49,059 nt of DNA from Bordetella parapertussis (GCA_945883145.1 CAMCXB010000011.1:1-49059), one strand, 5' to 3'. Counted from the first letter of the stretch, positions 8,184 to 17,455 are shown. A program made the numbers and translations. The notes: generated from the sequence alone by a model not told the origin.

Positions 8184-9281
8184 TTATCGCACCCGTTTAT
8201 CGTTTACATAAAAGAGCGTGCGCTCTGAAGGAAAGCTAAGCCAAATAGGTGAACCAACTTTACCCGGTTCATGTCGTAACTTGGCAGCGACTTTATGTTC
8301 GCCAAGCTGACAGCTCGCTAGCCAATGCGTGCCCATATTGCGCACCATAGTCAATTGTGCAGGTAAAGTATTTGCTATGGATGTGGCATGACATTCAACA
8401 AATTCAGGCCGTATACCTAACTTAATTGTATTGTTAGCTGCTCCACTGCTAACTGCATGCAGCAAATTCTCAGGTGCAGATAAAGCTACTTCTACACCGT
8501 TAATAAATGCTTTATTTTGCGACACACTACAAGGCAGTAAATTCATACCAGGATTGCCGATAAAGTAACCGACGAAGGTATGTTCAGGCTCTTCAAACAA
8601 AGCCTGTGCAGAACCGACTTGTACGACTTCGCCTTGCGTCATCACGACGACTTGATCAGCAAAAGTTAATGCTTCTACTTGATCATGCGTGACATAAATA
8701 AGCGAGAGTTTTAATTCATGATGAATCTCTTTTAGCTTACGTCGCAATAACCACTTTAGATGCGGATCAATCACAGTTAACGGTTCATCAAATAAAACAG
8801 CAGCGACATCAGGTCGTACTAAGCCACGTCCTAAAGATATTTTTTGTTTTGCATCAGCTGTTAAACCACTTGCACGATGTTTGAGATCAGAAGTGAGCTC
8901 AAGAATTTCTGCAATTTGATCAACACGTTTAGTGATGTCAGCCGTTTTCCATCCGCGATTTTTTAAAGGGAAGGCAAGATTTTCGCGCACCGTCATCGTG
9001 TCGTAAATAACAGGGAATTGAAACACCTGCGCTATGTTACGAGCTTCGGTTGGCAGCCTAGTCACATCTTTACCATCGAACAGTACTTGTCCTTCGGATG
9101 GAATGACTAAACCAGAAATAATATTGAGTAAGGTCGTCTTGCCACAACCAGAGGGGCCAAGTAATGCATAAGCACCACCATCATCCCATGTCATGGTCAT
9201 AGGCAGTAATGCATAGTCCGAAGGAGAAGTCGGATGTGCTTTGTAATAATGGGCGAGGTTGACTAATTCTATACGTGCCAT
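8184..9281 (-). CDS. glpT: Glycerol ABC transporter ATP-binding protein 2
   Basis: Cytoplasmic ABC ATPase, 365 residues from the ATG at 9281, which has GGAG upstream; an in-frame TTG two codons earlier is less likely. Walker A GPSGCGKTT is at about residues 42-50, Walker B is VLFDEPLTVIDPHLK, and the H-loop is VTHDQVEAL. The signature motif is degenerate: where LSGGQ is expected the protein reads LTADAKQKISLGRG (about residues 140-153). The C-terminal part is a MalK/UgpC-like regulatory domain. It starts just after the stop of glpS, so two different ATPases serve one transporter. GlpT here is the rhizobial transporter name, unrelated to the enteric glycerol-3-phosphate antiporter. Confidence 0.92.
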   Translation of the reverse strand: MARIELVNLAHYYKAHPTSPSDYALLPMTMTWDDGGAYALLGPSGCGKTTLLNIISGLVIPSEGQVLFDGKDVTRLPTEARNIAQVFQFPVIYDTMTVRENLAFPLKNRGWKTADITKRVDQIAEILELTSDLKHRASGLTADAKQKISLGRGLVRPDVAAVLFDEPLTVIDPHLKWLLRRKLKEIHHELKLSLIYVTHDQVEALTFADQVVVMTQGEVVQVGSAQALFEEPEHTFVGYFIGNPGMNLLPCSVSQNKAFINGVEVALSAPENLLHAVSSGAANNTIKLGIRPEFVECHATSIANTLPAQLTMVRNMGTHWLASCQLGEHKVAAKLRHEPGKVGSPIWLSFPSERTLFYVNDKRVR

Positions 9282-9283
9282 GG

Positions 9284-10381
9284 TCAAGCTCCTGCCTGGC
9301 TAGGTGCAAACAATAATGCACCGTCATGATCGAAGATGAAAACATCTTCTGGCTGAAAATACAGCGTGGCAGCCACACCGATTTCTAGTTGATGTACACC
9401 AGATAACTGGGCAACTAAAGAAATGCCGCCATGATGAAAATGTACATAGGTTTCTGAACCACTAATCTCAGCCAGATCGACGTTAGCATGCAGAGCATAA
9501 TCATTACTGTGTTCTGAAGAGAGTCGCAGACTATGTGCGCGCAGTCCAAGTACAACTTCATGACGACTCCCTACACAAGCACGCTGACTTGCTGAAAGAG
9601 GTAGATGCATACCATCAGCAATGGTGGCAACGCCATTTGTATCGAGCTTAGCTGGCATTAAATTAATCGGAGGATCACTAAACGTGCGAGCAGTTTGAAT
9701 GGAGCTAGGCGCATTAAAGACAGCTAAGGTTTTGCCGTGCTGTAGTAATCGACCTTCATGCATGACGATAGTGTGTCCACCGAGTTGTAATGCTTCGAGT
9801 GGTTCTGTGGTTGCATACACTACGGTTGTTTTTCCACTTGAAAAAAGTTCAGTTAATTCACTGCGTAGTTCTTCACGTAATTTGTAATCAAGATTAACCA
9901 GTGGCTCATCTAATAATAATAAGCCCGCTTCTTTTATTAAAGCACGTGCTAATGCGGTTCTTTGTTGTTGTCCACCCGAGAGTGCAGCGGGATGACGATC
10001 GAGAAAAGCAGAAATATGTAAACGCTCTGCCATAGAATTGACGCGGCTATGAATCTGTTCTTCGGAAAGTTGTCCTGCAATTCTTAATGGCGAAGCAATG
10101 TTTTCAAAAACAGTTAATGAAGGATAGTTAATGAATTGCTGATACACCATTGCCAGATTACGTTCGCGAACGGGAACGCCAGTGACATCAACACCATCTG
10201 CAATGACTTTGCCTTCAGTAGGTTTATCTAGACCCGCCATTAAACGCATCAGCGTGGTCTTGCCTGCGAGTGTCGCGCCAAGAATAATATTGATTGCGCC
10301 CGGTACTAGCGCAACCGTTAGAGGATAAAGATGCGTTTCAGCGCCCAGCTTTTTGCTGACGCCTTGTAGTTCAAGCCGCAC
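9284..10381 (-). CDS. glpS: Glycerol ABC transporter ATP-binding protein 1
   Basis: Cytoplasmic ABC ATPase of 365 residues. Walker A is GATLAGKT (about 35-42), an unusual spelling shared by this subfamily. The signature LSGGQQQR is canonical (about 134-141), Walker B is LLLLDEPLVNLDYKLR, and the H position is changed: the usual histidine loop reads YATTEPLEALQLGGHTIVM, with Thr-Glu where His-Asp is expected. With GlpT, which keeps His but has a degenerate signature, it may form a heterodimer with one good composite ATP site. It lies between glpD and glpT in the operon. Confidence 0.92.
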   Translation of the reverse strand: MRLELQGVSKKLGAETHLYPLTVALVPGAINIILGATLAGKTTLMRLMAGLDKPTEGKVIADGVDVTGVPVRERNLAMVYQQFINYPSLTVFENIASPLRIAGQLSEEQIHSRVNSMAERLHISAFLDRHPAALSGGQQQRTALARALIKEAGLLLLDEPLVNLDYKLREELRSELTELFSSGKTTVVYATTEPLEALQLGGHTIVMHEGRLLQHGKTLAVFNAPSSIQTARTFSDPPINLMPAKLDTNGVATIADGMHLPLSASQRACVGSRHEVVLGLRAHSLRLSSEHSNDYALHANVDLAEISGSETYVHFHHGGISLVAQLSGVHQLEIGVAATLYFQPEDVFIFDHDGALLFAPSQAGA

Positions 10382-10445
10382 TGCGCGTCTCCTGACTTTT
10401 TTCTGCGACCACTTTATTATTTACTGCGAGGTCTACAGAAGTTTT

Positions 10446-11972
10446 TTATTTTCGGTTTTCAATCCAACGGTCTATCTTGTGTGCAGTGTCTGCTGGGACA
10501 TGAAGTCCCAACTTAGAACGTCGCCACAGTATATCGGCACTGTTATGTGCCCATTCATTTTTTAACAGATATTCCAGCTCTGCCGTATACAGTTGCGGTG
10601 CAAGCTCTTCACCCATATCGGCTAAGGCATGTCGTCCTGCCAATAGCTTTCTGGTGCGAGTACCGTAAGCACGCGCATAACGCGCAATTAATTTAGCAGG
10701 TAGCCAGTTAAATTCATTATGAAGTTGACAAACAAAACCTTCGTATTCTCTTACTGATTTATTTTGAGGTTGGTTGCCATATAAATCACCACCTGGCAGA
10801 CAAGCATGTTCAGTCCAGTTACCACGATGATTGCCGAGTTTAGGCGCAAGTAAGTCGACTGCTTCTTCAGCGAGTTTACGGAAGGTTGTGATCTTTCCAC
10901 CGAAAACCGAGAGCAGCGGTGCAGTTTCACCTTCTAAATCCAATTTATAGTCGCGCGTGATTTCAGAGGCATTGGCTGAGTCATCTTCTAACAGAGGGCG
11001 CACGCCAGAATAAGACCACACCACGTCTGCTGGAGTAAGTGATTTTTTAAAATAACGCTGCGTGAGTTCACAGAGATAAGTGATTTCGCTCGCATCGATT
11101 TCTACCTTATTGGTATCACCGTGATATTCCACATCTGTCGTACCAATCAGCGTGAAATCTTGCTCATAGTTGATGGCAAAAACAATGCGCCCATCTGGAT
11201 TTTGGAAAATATAAGCATAGGGGTGATCAAACAATTGTTTGACCACGATATGGCTACCTTTAATTAAGCGCAGCGCTTTAGAGCTAGGTCTATGCGCAGC
11301 ATCTTGCAAAAATTGTGTTGTCCATGGTCCGGCAGCATTGACTAATGAGCGAGCGTGGACTTGGGTGGTTTGACCGTTTTCATTGCGTAGGGTGGCTTGC
11401 CATTGATCATTTACTCGGCTAGCTGTTTCACAACGCGTATGGGTAAGTATGGTGGCTCCATGTTCGGCAGCATCCAAGGCGTTAAGTACGACTAAACGCG
11501 CATCATCTACCCAGCCATCAGAATAAATGAAACCCTTAGTGAATTCGGATTTAAGTGATTGACCTGCTGCATGGGTTCGTAAATTAATACTGCCTGAACC
11601 AGGCAGAAGTTCACGTTTTGCCAGAAAGTCATATACCCAGAGTCCGGCGCGTATCATCCAAGCCGGTCGTTGTCCTTGGTCATGCGGCATCACAAAACGC
11701 ATGGGCCACATAATGTGCGGCGCTGCGCGCAACAAGACTTCGCGCTCAATTAAGGCTTTACGAACCAGTCCAAATTCATAGTGTTCGAGATAACGTAGCC
11801 CGCCATGGATTAATTTTGTGGAAGCCGATGAGGTGTGAGAAGCGAGATCATCTTTTTCACACAGCACCACTGACAAACCTCGGCCGGCCGCATCTCTGGC
11901 GATGCCAGCACCATTAATGCCGCCGCCTATGATGAGCACATCGCAATCGAGAGTTTGTTGGGCTACTTCCAT
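10446..11972 (-). CDS. glpD: Aerobic glycerol-3-phosphate dehydrogenase
   Basis: FAD-dependent, membrane-associated oxidation of glycerol 3-phosphate to dihydroxyacetone phosphate, passing electrons to quinone. 508 residues, normal length. The FAD-binding GxGxxG is in DVLIIGGGINGAGIARDAAGRG near the N-terminus, followed by SSASTKLIHGGLRYLEHYEFGLVRKAL, typical for GlpD. The C-terminus has the DUF3984-like GlpD cap (YELEYLLKNEWAHNSADILWRRSKLGL region). It is the first gene of the glp operon and is divergent from glpR, so it is the likely point of GlpR control. Confidence 0.97.
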   Translation of the reverse strand: MEVAQQTLDCDVLIIGGGINGAGIARDAAGRGLSVVLCEKDDLASHTSSASTKLIHGGLRYLEHYEFGLVRKALIEREVLLRAAPHIMWPMRFVMPHDQGQRPAWMIRAGLWVYDFLAKRELLPGSGSINLRTHAAGQSLKSEFTKGFIYSDGWVDDARLVVLNALDAAEHGATILTHTRCETASRVNDQWQATLRNENGQTTQVHARSLVNAAGPWTTQFLQDAAHRPSSKALRLIKGSHIVVKQLFDHPYAYIFQNPDGRIVFAINYEQDFTLIGTTDVEYHGDTNKVEIDASEITYLCELTQRYFKKSLTPADVVWSYSGVRPLLEDDSANASEITRDYKLDLEGETAPLLSVFGGKITTFRKLAEEAVDLLAPKLGNHRGNWTEHACLPGGDLYGNQPQNKSVREYEGFVCQLHNEFNWLPAKLIARYARAYGTRTRKLLAGRHALADMGEELAPQLYTAELEYLLKNEWAHNSADILWRRSKLGLHVPADTAHKIDRWIENRK

Positions 11973-12231
11973 GTGCAGTGAACGATATTTTTATGAAGTG
12001 CAATGAGGTGTGAGTAACCACTTCCACCATAAGCATTTATATAAAATGCCATAGCAAAACAGTTACTCACTAAACCAATAGAAAAATGAGATTGTGGATT
12101 GCTAAAGAGGTGGTCTGTATCGATAATGCGTAATAACAATATCCTCTAAACGAACAAAAATCAACATACTATTCATCAAATGCGTTCGCTTCTTTTCTTT
12201 ATTTTCTTTTTGAAATTTGTTCGGAGTTGCT
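11973..12231. promoter_or_regulatory. Divergent glpD / glpR control region
   Basis: 259 bp without a gene between the divergent starts of glpD (-) and glpR (+). Two six-base half-sites of the kind bound by E. coli GlpR (TGTTCG) are visible: CGAACA at 12151-12156 and TGTTCG at 12218-12223, the second overlapping the glpR ribosome binding site. I could not define a full operator or promoter by eye, so this is a candidate region only. Confidence 0.4.
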
Positions 12232-12993
12232 ATGACACTTAATCCGCGTCAGCGACGATTGCTTGAGGCAGTGCGGCGCCATGTCACGGTGTCGGTTGAA
12301 GATCTGGCTTCGCAACTCCAAGTCACGCCACAAACAGTGCGGCGTGATGTGAAATTGATGGAAGAAGCCAAACTTTTGGCGCGCTACCATGGTGGCGTGG
12401 GCTTGCCGTCTTCTGTTGAGAATATCGACTATAGCCAGCGTCTAGTATTGAACATGGACGCAAAACGCAGAATTGCCGCAGCCGTTGCAGAGCGAGTTCG
12501 CCCTGGCAGCTCCTTGTTAATTAATATTGGCACCACCACGGAGGAAGTAGCGCGCGCATTGGTCGATCATCAAGGCTTGCATGTGGTGACCAATAATCTG
12601 AATGTGGCTGCAATTTTGGCGGATCAGCCAGGATGCGAAGTCATACTTGCTGGTGGTGTGGTGCGTGGTCGAGATCGTGGAATCGTAGGCGAATCAACCA
12701 TCGATTTCATACGCCAGTTTAAAGTTGATGTGGGCATTATCGGTGTCTCTAGCATAGAGCCAGATGGCACCCTGCGTGACTTTGATCCACGTGAAGTGAA
12801 AGTAGCTCAGGCAATTATTGAACAGTCACGTGAAGTTTGGTTGGTTGCAGACTATGACAAATTTAGTCGGCAAGCGATGGTGAAATTAGCGCATTTATCA
12901 GAAATCGATAAACTTTTTTGTGATGCTGCGCCACCGCCAGCATTATCAAAACTACTGGCAGAAGCACATGTAGAGATTGTGATTGCTGGCTAA
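12232..12993 (+). CDS. glpR: DeoR-family repressor of glycerol genes
   Basis: 253-residue DeoR-type regulator. The N-terminal winged helix-turn-helix is RQRRLLEAVRRHVTVSVEDLASQLQVTPQTVRRDVKLMEEAKLLARYHGG, followed by the C-terminal sugar-phosphate sensor domain with INIGTTTEEVA and the DeoR signature AGGVVRGRDRGIVGESTIDFI. The ATG at 12232 has GGAG seven bases upstream; an in-frame TTG at 12217 is less likely. It is divergent from the glpDSTPQUVK operon, as in rhizobia, and probably represses it until glycerol 3-phosphate is present. The ligand is inferred from context. Confidence 0.9.
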   Translation: MTLNPRQRRLLEAVRRHVTVSVEDLASQLQVTPQTVRRDVKLMEEAKLLARYHGGVGLPSSVENIDYSQRLVLNMDAKRRIAAAVAERVRPGSSLLINIGTTTEEVARALVDHQGLHVVTNNLNVAAILADQPGCEVILAGGVVRGRDRGIVGESTIDFIRQFKVDVGIIGVSSIEPDGTLRDFDPREVKVAQAIIEQSREVWLVADYDKFSRQAMVKLAHLSEIDKLFCDAAPPPALSKLLAEAHVEIVIAG

Positions 12994-13101
12994 GTAATAA
13001 ATTAAGATGACAGGCTTACCCTATAGAGGTGTAAGTTATTGGGCAAAATTAGTCCGCTTTGGGCGATAATAGAGAGATTAAATACGGTTTCAGGAATAGT
13101 T

Positions 13102-14184
13102 ATGTCCACATCATTTGCACCACTAAAAAACGATACATTCTTGCGCGCCTTAATGCGCCAACCTACTGATTACACCCCACTGTGGCTAATGCGCCAAGCT
13201 GGCCGTTATTTACCTGAATATCGCGAGACGCGTAAACAAGCCGGCTCTTTCATGGGTTTGGCGACCAATCCAGATTACGCAACCGAAGTCACCTTGCAAC
13301 CCTTAGATCGTTACAAGCTCGACGCTGCGATTTTATTCTCCGATATTTTGACCGTACCCGATGCTATGGGACTGGGCTTATCCTTTGCCGAAGGCGAGGG
13401 TCCACGCTTTGCGCATCCATTGCGTGATGAAAAAGCGGTACGTGCATTGCAAGTCCCTGATCTCTCTAGCCTGCAATATGTGTTTGATGCAGTAACCCAG
13501 ATTCGCCGTAGCCTAGATGGTCGCGTTCCACTGATTGGTTTTTCTGGTAGCCCTTGGACACTGGCATGCTACATGGTGGAAGGTGGCGGCTCGGATGATT
13601 TCCGTTTGGTTAAAAGCATGCTGTATGACCGACCAGATTTGATGCACCATATTTTGAAAACCAATGCAGCAGCAGTGGCGGGCTACTTGAATGCACAAAT
13701 AGAAGCTGGTGCTCAAGCAGTGATGATTTTTGATACATGGGGTGGCGCGTTAGCAGATGGCATTTACCAGACATTTTCGCTGGCTTATATACGTGAAGTT
13801 GTGAAGCAGTTGAAAAGCGAACATAACGGCGTAAAGATTCCATCGATTGTATTCACCAAAGGCGGTGGTTTGTGGCTAGAAGAAATCGCTGACATAGGTG
13901 CAGATGCAGTGGGTTTAGATTGGACTGTTAATCTCACCACAGCACGCGCTAAAGTGGGTAACAAAGTCGCCTTGCAGGGAAATCTCGATCCAAATGTATT
14001 GTTCTCGAAACCAGAGCAAATTAGATCCGAAGTGGAAAAGACTTTGCAGGCATTTGGCAAACCCACAGCGAATTCTGGTCATGTCTTTAACCTAGGGCAT
14101 GGGATTTCGCAATTTACTCCGCCTGAATCCGTAACGGTGTTGGTTGATGCCGTGCATGAAATTAGTCGCAGCATGCGCGCCTAA
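13102..14184 (+). CDS. hemE: Uroporphyrinogen decarboxylase
   Basis: Cytoplasmic enzyme that removes four carboxyl groups from uroporphyrinogen III to give coproporphyrinogen III, on the route to heme and bacteriochlorophyll. The ATG at 13102 (AGGAA upstream) gives 360 residues, normal for HemE. The N-terminal signature RQPTDYTPLWLMRQAGRYLPEYRETR is present, as is the internal GFSGSPWTLACYMVEGGGS motif. An upstream TTG frame to 13039 has no family match. It supplies the tetrapyrrole branch that feeds the bch genes later in the window, although it is in the housekeeping hemE-priA position. Confidence 0.97.
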   Translation: MSTSFAPLKNDTFLRALMRQPTDYTPLWLMRQAGRYLPEYRETRKQAGSFMGLATNPDYATEVTLQPLDRYKLDAAILFSDILTVPDAMGLGLSFAEGEGPRFAHPLRDEKAVRALQVPDLSSLQYVFDAVTQIRRSLDGRVPLIGFSGSPWTLACYMVEGGGSDDFRLVKSMLYDRPDLMHHILKTNAAAVAGYLNAQIEAGAQAVMIFDTWGGALADGIYQTFSLAYIREVVKQLKSEHNGVKIPSIVFTKGGGLWLEEIADIGADAVGLDWTVNLTTARAKVGNKVALQGNLDPNVLFSKPEQIRSEVEKTLQAFGKPTANSGHVFNLGHGISQFTPPESVTVLVDAVHEISRSMRA

Positions 14185-14200
14185 TATTTGGTCTAGGTAA

Positions 14201-14233
14201 AAGGAGATCTTCCTGCTTTACGCTAATCTCCTT
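14201..14233 (+). terminator. Possible terminator hairpin after hemE
   Basis: Perfect 8-bp inverted repeat AAGGAGAT (14201-14208) and ATCTCCTT (14226-14233) with a 17-nt loop, 16 bp after the hemE stop. No clear T-run follows, so it is a weak terminator candidate. Confidence 0.35.
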
Positions 14234-14425
14234 CGCTGTTATACACATTAAATTTTGCATTTTTAAGAATGGCCGGTGATTCAGCTGTAATAGAGAAATA
14301 TCAGCATGCGGATCTCTACAAGCTTGATTTCATGAGAGATTTACTTAAATTAGCCAAATAGATTTGAGGAATTCTTGTCTAAAAAGAGGCGGGCATTACA
14401 AAATCGAAAAGATTTGTACACAAAG

Positions 14426-14913
14426 ATATCCACACCTTATCTTCAAGAACATCACTTTCTTTTAAGTTTCAGAATAATTTTTGACTCGCTCTAGGTAGCT
14501 AGAAATAGCGTTGACGTAATTTAAGAGAGTCGGAATGCAAAGAATTAAAAATGGATTAAAACATGTGCGTAATGCATGCTTAAAAGCCATGAACTAACAG
14601 CAAAATACCTGTTTATAGTTGATTTAAAGTTGCACTTATTCACAAAACGTTACGCCCATAAGTCAAGCAGAAAATTTTTAAAATATTTTTTTACTGTTCA
14701 AACAGCCTATTGCTAACTAGTTGATTTATATAGGCTTAATGCATTGCATCCCTTTTGTGCAAAATGTGTTCACCCGCATAAAATCAAGGCTTTTCAGCTG
14801 TCAAGCCCTAGTTGCACACAAAGTTATCCACAGCTCTTGTGGATATTGGAAAATAACTTTGTAAACCGAGGGTTTAGCCAAATTTCTGAGGAATTACATT
14901 AAGTTGTGGATTA
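14426..14913. other. DnaA-box cluster in the 721-bp hemE-priA gap (oriC-like)
   Basis: The gap 14185-14905 has no gene. It holds one perfect DnaA box TTATCCACA (14824-14832) and one-mismatch boxes ATATCCACA (14426-14434), TTATTCACA (14636-14644), TGTGGATAT (14838-14846, reverse) and TGTGGATTA (14905-14913, reverse, overlapping the priA GTG start). The central pair is inverted with 5 bp between and is enclosed by AAAGTTAT (14820-14827) and ATAACTTT (14853-14860). An A/T-only stretch of about 20 bp lies near 14672-14691, as in an unwinding element. It could be oriC, a DnaA-titration site, or DnaA control of priA; dnaA is not in the window. Confidence 0.5.
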
Positions 14914-16945
14914 CAGAATATTAAGAATCGCCCTAGACACCCCGCTTGACAGTGAATTTGATTATCGGTGGATAGTTTCTGACAAAAACGCAGCCTTACC
15001 GCAGCCCGGACAGTTTGTACTGGTGCCATTTGGCCGTCGTGAAATCGTTGGATGTATTCTCAGTATTCATGACTCGACGGATGTCCCGCCAGATAAATTG
15101 CGCGATGTAATCGCGGTACGTAGTCAACTTTCGCCACTTTCAACGACTTGGATTGCCCTTTGCCGGTTTGCAGCGGACTATTACCAACGTCCGATTGGGG
15201 AAGTCGTGTTACCGGCTTGTCCAAAAAATCTGCGTGCTCTGAAAACCACGGCACTTGATAAAGCTTTAAAAAAAACTGCAACGCAGTTACCAGATGCAAG
15301 TGCGCAAGCGCCCGCTAAACCTGACCTGAACCAAGAACAACAATTCGCAGTAGAAGCGCTGACTGCGAGCCCAGAATTTTCAACTAGTCTTTTATTTGGT
15401 GTAACGGGTAGTGGTAAAACAGAAGTGTATTTACATGCAGCAGAACGCATACTCAATCAAGCTGCAGAAAAAAAACAACCCGCTCAAATTCTCATCTTGG
15501 TGCCAGAGATTAATCTCACGCCACAACTCGAACAAAATATCAGAACACGCTTTCCACATGTCATCGTAGCGACCCTACATAGTCAACTGGCAGAAGGAGA
15601 AAGAACACAGCAGTGGCTATTAGCGCATCAGGGACAGGCTGCGATTGTGTTGGGCACAAGACTGGCCGTGCTTGCTTCCCTGCCGCATTTAAAGTTCATC
15701 GTGATCGATGAAGAGCATGATCCATCTTATAAGCAGCAAGAAGGCTTACGTTACTCTGCACGTGACTTGGCAATTTGGCGTGCACATCAATTAAATATCC
15801 CCATTGTTTTAGGTTCCGCTACGCCCTCTATAGAAAGTTGGCAGGCAGCAGCAGTGGGGCGCTATAAAAAATTGGAATTGAAACAACGCGCTGCATCCAA
15901 TGCAGTACTCCCTAAAGTGGGTGTAATAGACATGGAGCGCAATAAAGCGCAACAAGGTTTAACTACACCACTGATAGCAGCCATTCGATTACGTTTAGAA
16001 AAAGGAGAGCAGTCACTCTTATTTTTAAATCGTCGTGGTTATGCACCAGTAATTCATTGCGATGCTTGTGGTTGGATTAGTCAATGCAGAAGATGTACCG
16101 CATTCATGGTCTTTCACAAACCAGATAGACGACTACGCTGTCATCACTGTAGTGCAGAACAACGCATACCCTCTGCCTGCCCAACCTGCGGTAATACAGA
16201 TTTACAACCATTGGGACGCGGCACACAAAGAGTCGAAGAGCAATTACAAGAATTATTTCCACAGGCGCGCATATTACGCATAGATGCAGATTCGACCCGT
16301 AAAAAAGGGAGTGCGCAAGCTGCCTTTGATGCCGTGCATAGAGGTGATGTGGATATATTGCTAGGCACGCAAATGGTCGCCAAAGGACATGACTTTCAAC
16401 GACTCACGTTAGTAGGTGTGATTAACCCAGACACTGCTTTATTTTCACAAGACTATCGCGCAGGTGAAAGATTGTTTGCACAGTTAATGCAAGTAGCAGG
16501 GCGCGCAGGTCGTGCGGCGAAAACAGAAACCGGTAATAAAAGTGTGGTGTTGATTCAAACGCGTTATCCAACTCATCCACTATATAAAGCTGTGTTAAAG
16601 CATGACTATCCAGGATTTGCACAAGCCACATTAGTAGATAGACAGTCAGCTAGTCTGCCGCCATTTGCTTATCAAGCGTTATTGCGCGCAGAAGCGAAAG
16701 AATTAAAACAAGCCATAGAGTTTTTAGAAAATGCAAAAAATCTCATGGCGCATGAACAAATTAGTTTTAATGATCCAGTGCCGCTAACGGTAATGCGTGT
16801 CGCCGGTTTAGAGCGAGCGCAATTATTGTTAGAGTCACAGTCGCGCGCGCAGCTACAAGGATTTTTAAAAACATGGATGCAAAGCTTACGCGCATTAAAG
16901 TCACGCGTTCGTTGGACTTTAGAAGTGGATCCCTTAGATATTTAA
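14906..16945 (+). CDS. priA: Primosomal replication restart helicase
   Basis: Superfamily 2 DNA helicase that reloads the replisome at stalled forks; 679 residues from the GTG at 14906, somewhat shorter than E. coli PriA. Walker A is FGVTGSGKTEVY, Walker B is FIVIDEEHDPSYKQQEG (DEEH), and the SF2 motif LGSATPSIESW follows. The zinc-binding cysteines are present: CDACGWISQCRRC, then CHHCSAEQRIPSACPTCG. Motif VAGRAGRA is near the C-terminal part of the helicase core. The start codon overlaps a DnaA-box-like sequence, which is unusual and may link its expression to DnaA. The start is supported by MDYRILRIALDTPL, a normal PriA N-terminus. Confidence 0.96.
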   Translation: MDYRILRIALDTPLDSEFDYRWIVSDKNAALPQPGQFVLVPFGRREIVGCILSIHDSTDVPPDKLRDVIAVRSQLSPLSTTWIALCRFAADYYQRPIGEVVLPACPKNLRALKTTALDKALKKTATQLPDASAQAPAKPDLNQEQQFAVEALTASPEFSTSLLFGVTGSGKTEVYLHAAERILNQAAEKKQPAQILILVPEINLTPQLEQNIRTRFPHVIVATLHSQLAEGERTQQWLLAHQGQAAIVLGTRLAVLASLPHLKFIVIDEEHDPSYKQQEGLRYSARDLAIWRAHQLNIPIVLGSATPSIESWQAAAVGRYKKLELKQRAASNAVLPKVGVIDMERNKAQQGLTTPLIAAIRLRLEKGEQSLLFLNRRGYAPVIHCDACGWISQCRRCTAFMVFHKPDRRLRCHHCSAEQRIPSACPTCGNTDLQPLGRGTQRVEEQLQELFPQARILRIDADSTRKKGSAQAAFDAVHRGDVDILLGTQMVAKGHDFQRLTLVGVINPDTALFSQDYRAGERLFAQLMQVAGRAGRAAKTETGNKSVVLIQTRYPTHPLYKAVLKHDYPGFAQATLVDRQSASLPPFAYQALLRAEAKELKQAIEFLENAKNLMAHEQISFNDPVPLTVMRVAGLERAQLLLESQSRAQLQGFLKTWMQSLRALKSRVRWTLEVDPLDI

Positions 16946-16972
16946 GAGCAGCCAACAATAAAAAAACGCAGC

Positions 16973-17455
16973 TTACTGCAAAGGTGCATCGAGTTGACCT
17001 TGATCTGCTAATTGTCGAATAACGCGTATGGTATCGATATCCGATTCTTCATAAGCGGAACGACGAAAATCATTGTAAATCGCATTTTCTTTATCGTCGT
17101 TATCCGGCAAATGATCATCATATTCAAAGCGCACAAAGAGCGCAACCGGTTGAGGCTCTTCTATGGTCATGCTTAAGTCGGATACAGGAATCTCATTTTG
17201 TTGTGGTACGTGATAAAGCACCTGCTGCATAAACTCAAATCGTACTGAATCATGAATAACTAATTGTCCAAAACTTAAAATACGCGCTAAATGTTGCGCA
17301 GAGCGTTCAATGATTTCACAGCTGTCTAAGCCTAGCTGAAAAAGCGTAGGGCGTTCAGCGCGAATCACCAGGCCATGCCACAACTGCTCGCGTGTTAAAA
17401 GCGGAATTAAAGGGTTATTTACATCATTAATTTCAATTAAGTGAACAAATTTCAT
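16973..17455 (-). CDS. SRPBCC / DUF1857 family protein
   Basis: 160-residue protein beginning MKFVHLIEINDVNNPLIPLLTREQLWHGLVIRAERP, which matches the DUF1857 family of START-like (SRPBCC fold) proteins. Such proteins have a hydrophobic ligand pocket; no substrate is known to me for this family. It is convergent with priA (27 bp between stops) and divergent from rep. The last 40 residues are rich in acidic residues (DDHLPDNDDKEN). No signal peptide or membrane helix is visible, so it is probably cytoplasmic. Confidence 0.8.
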   Translation of the reverse strand: MKFVHLIEINDVNNPLIPLLTREQLWHGLVIRAERPTLFQLGLDSCEIIERSAQHLARILSFGQLVIHDSVRFEFMQQVLYHVPQQNEIPVSDLSMTIEEPQPVALFVRFEYDDHLPDNDDKENAIYNDFRRSAYEESDIDTIRVIRQLADQGQLDAPLQ

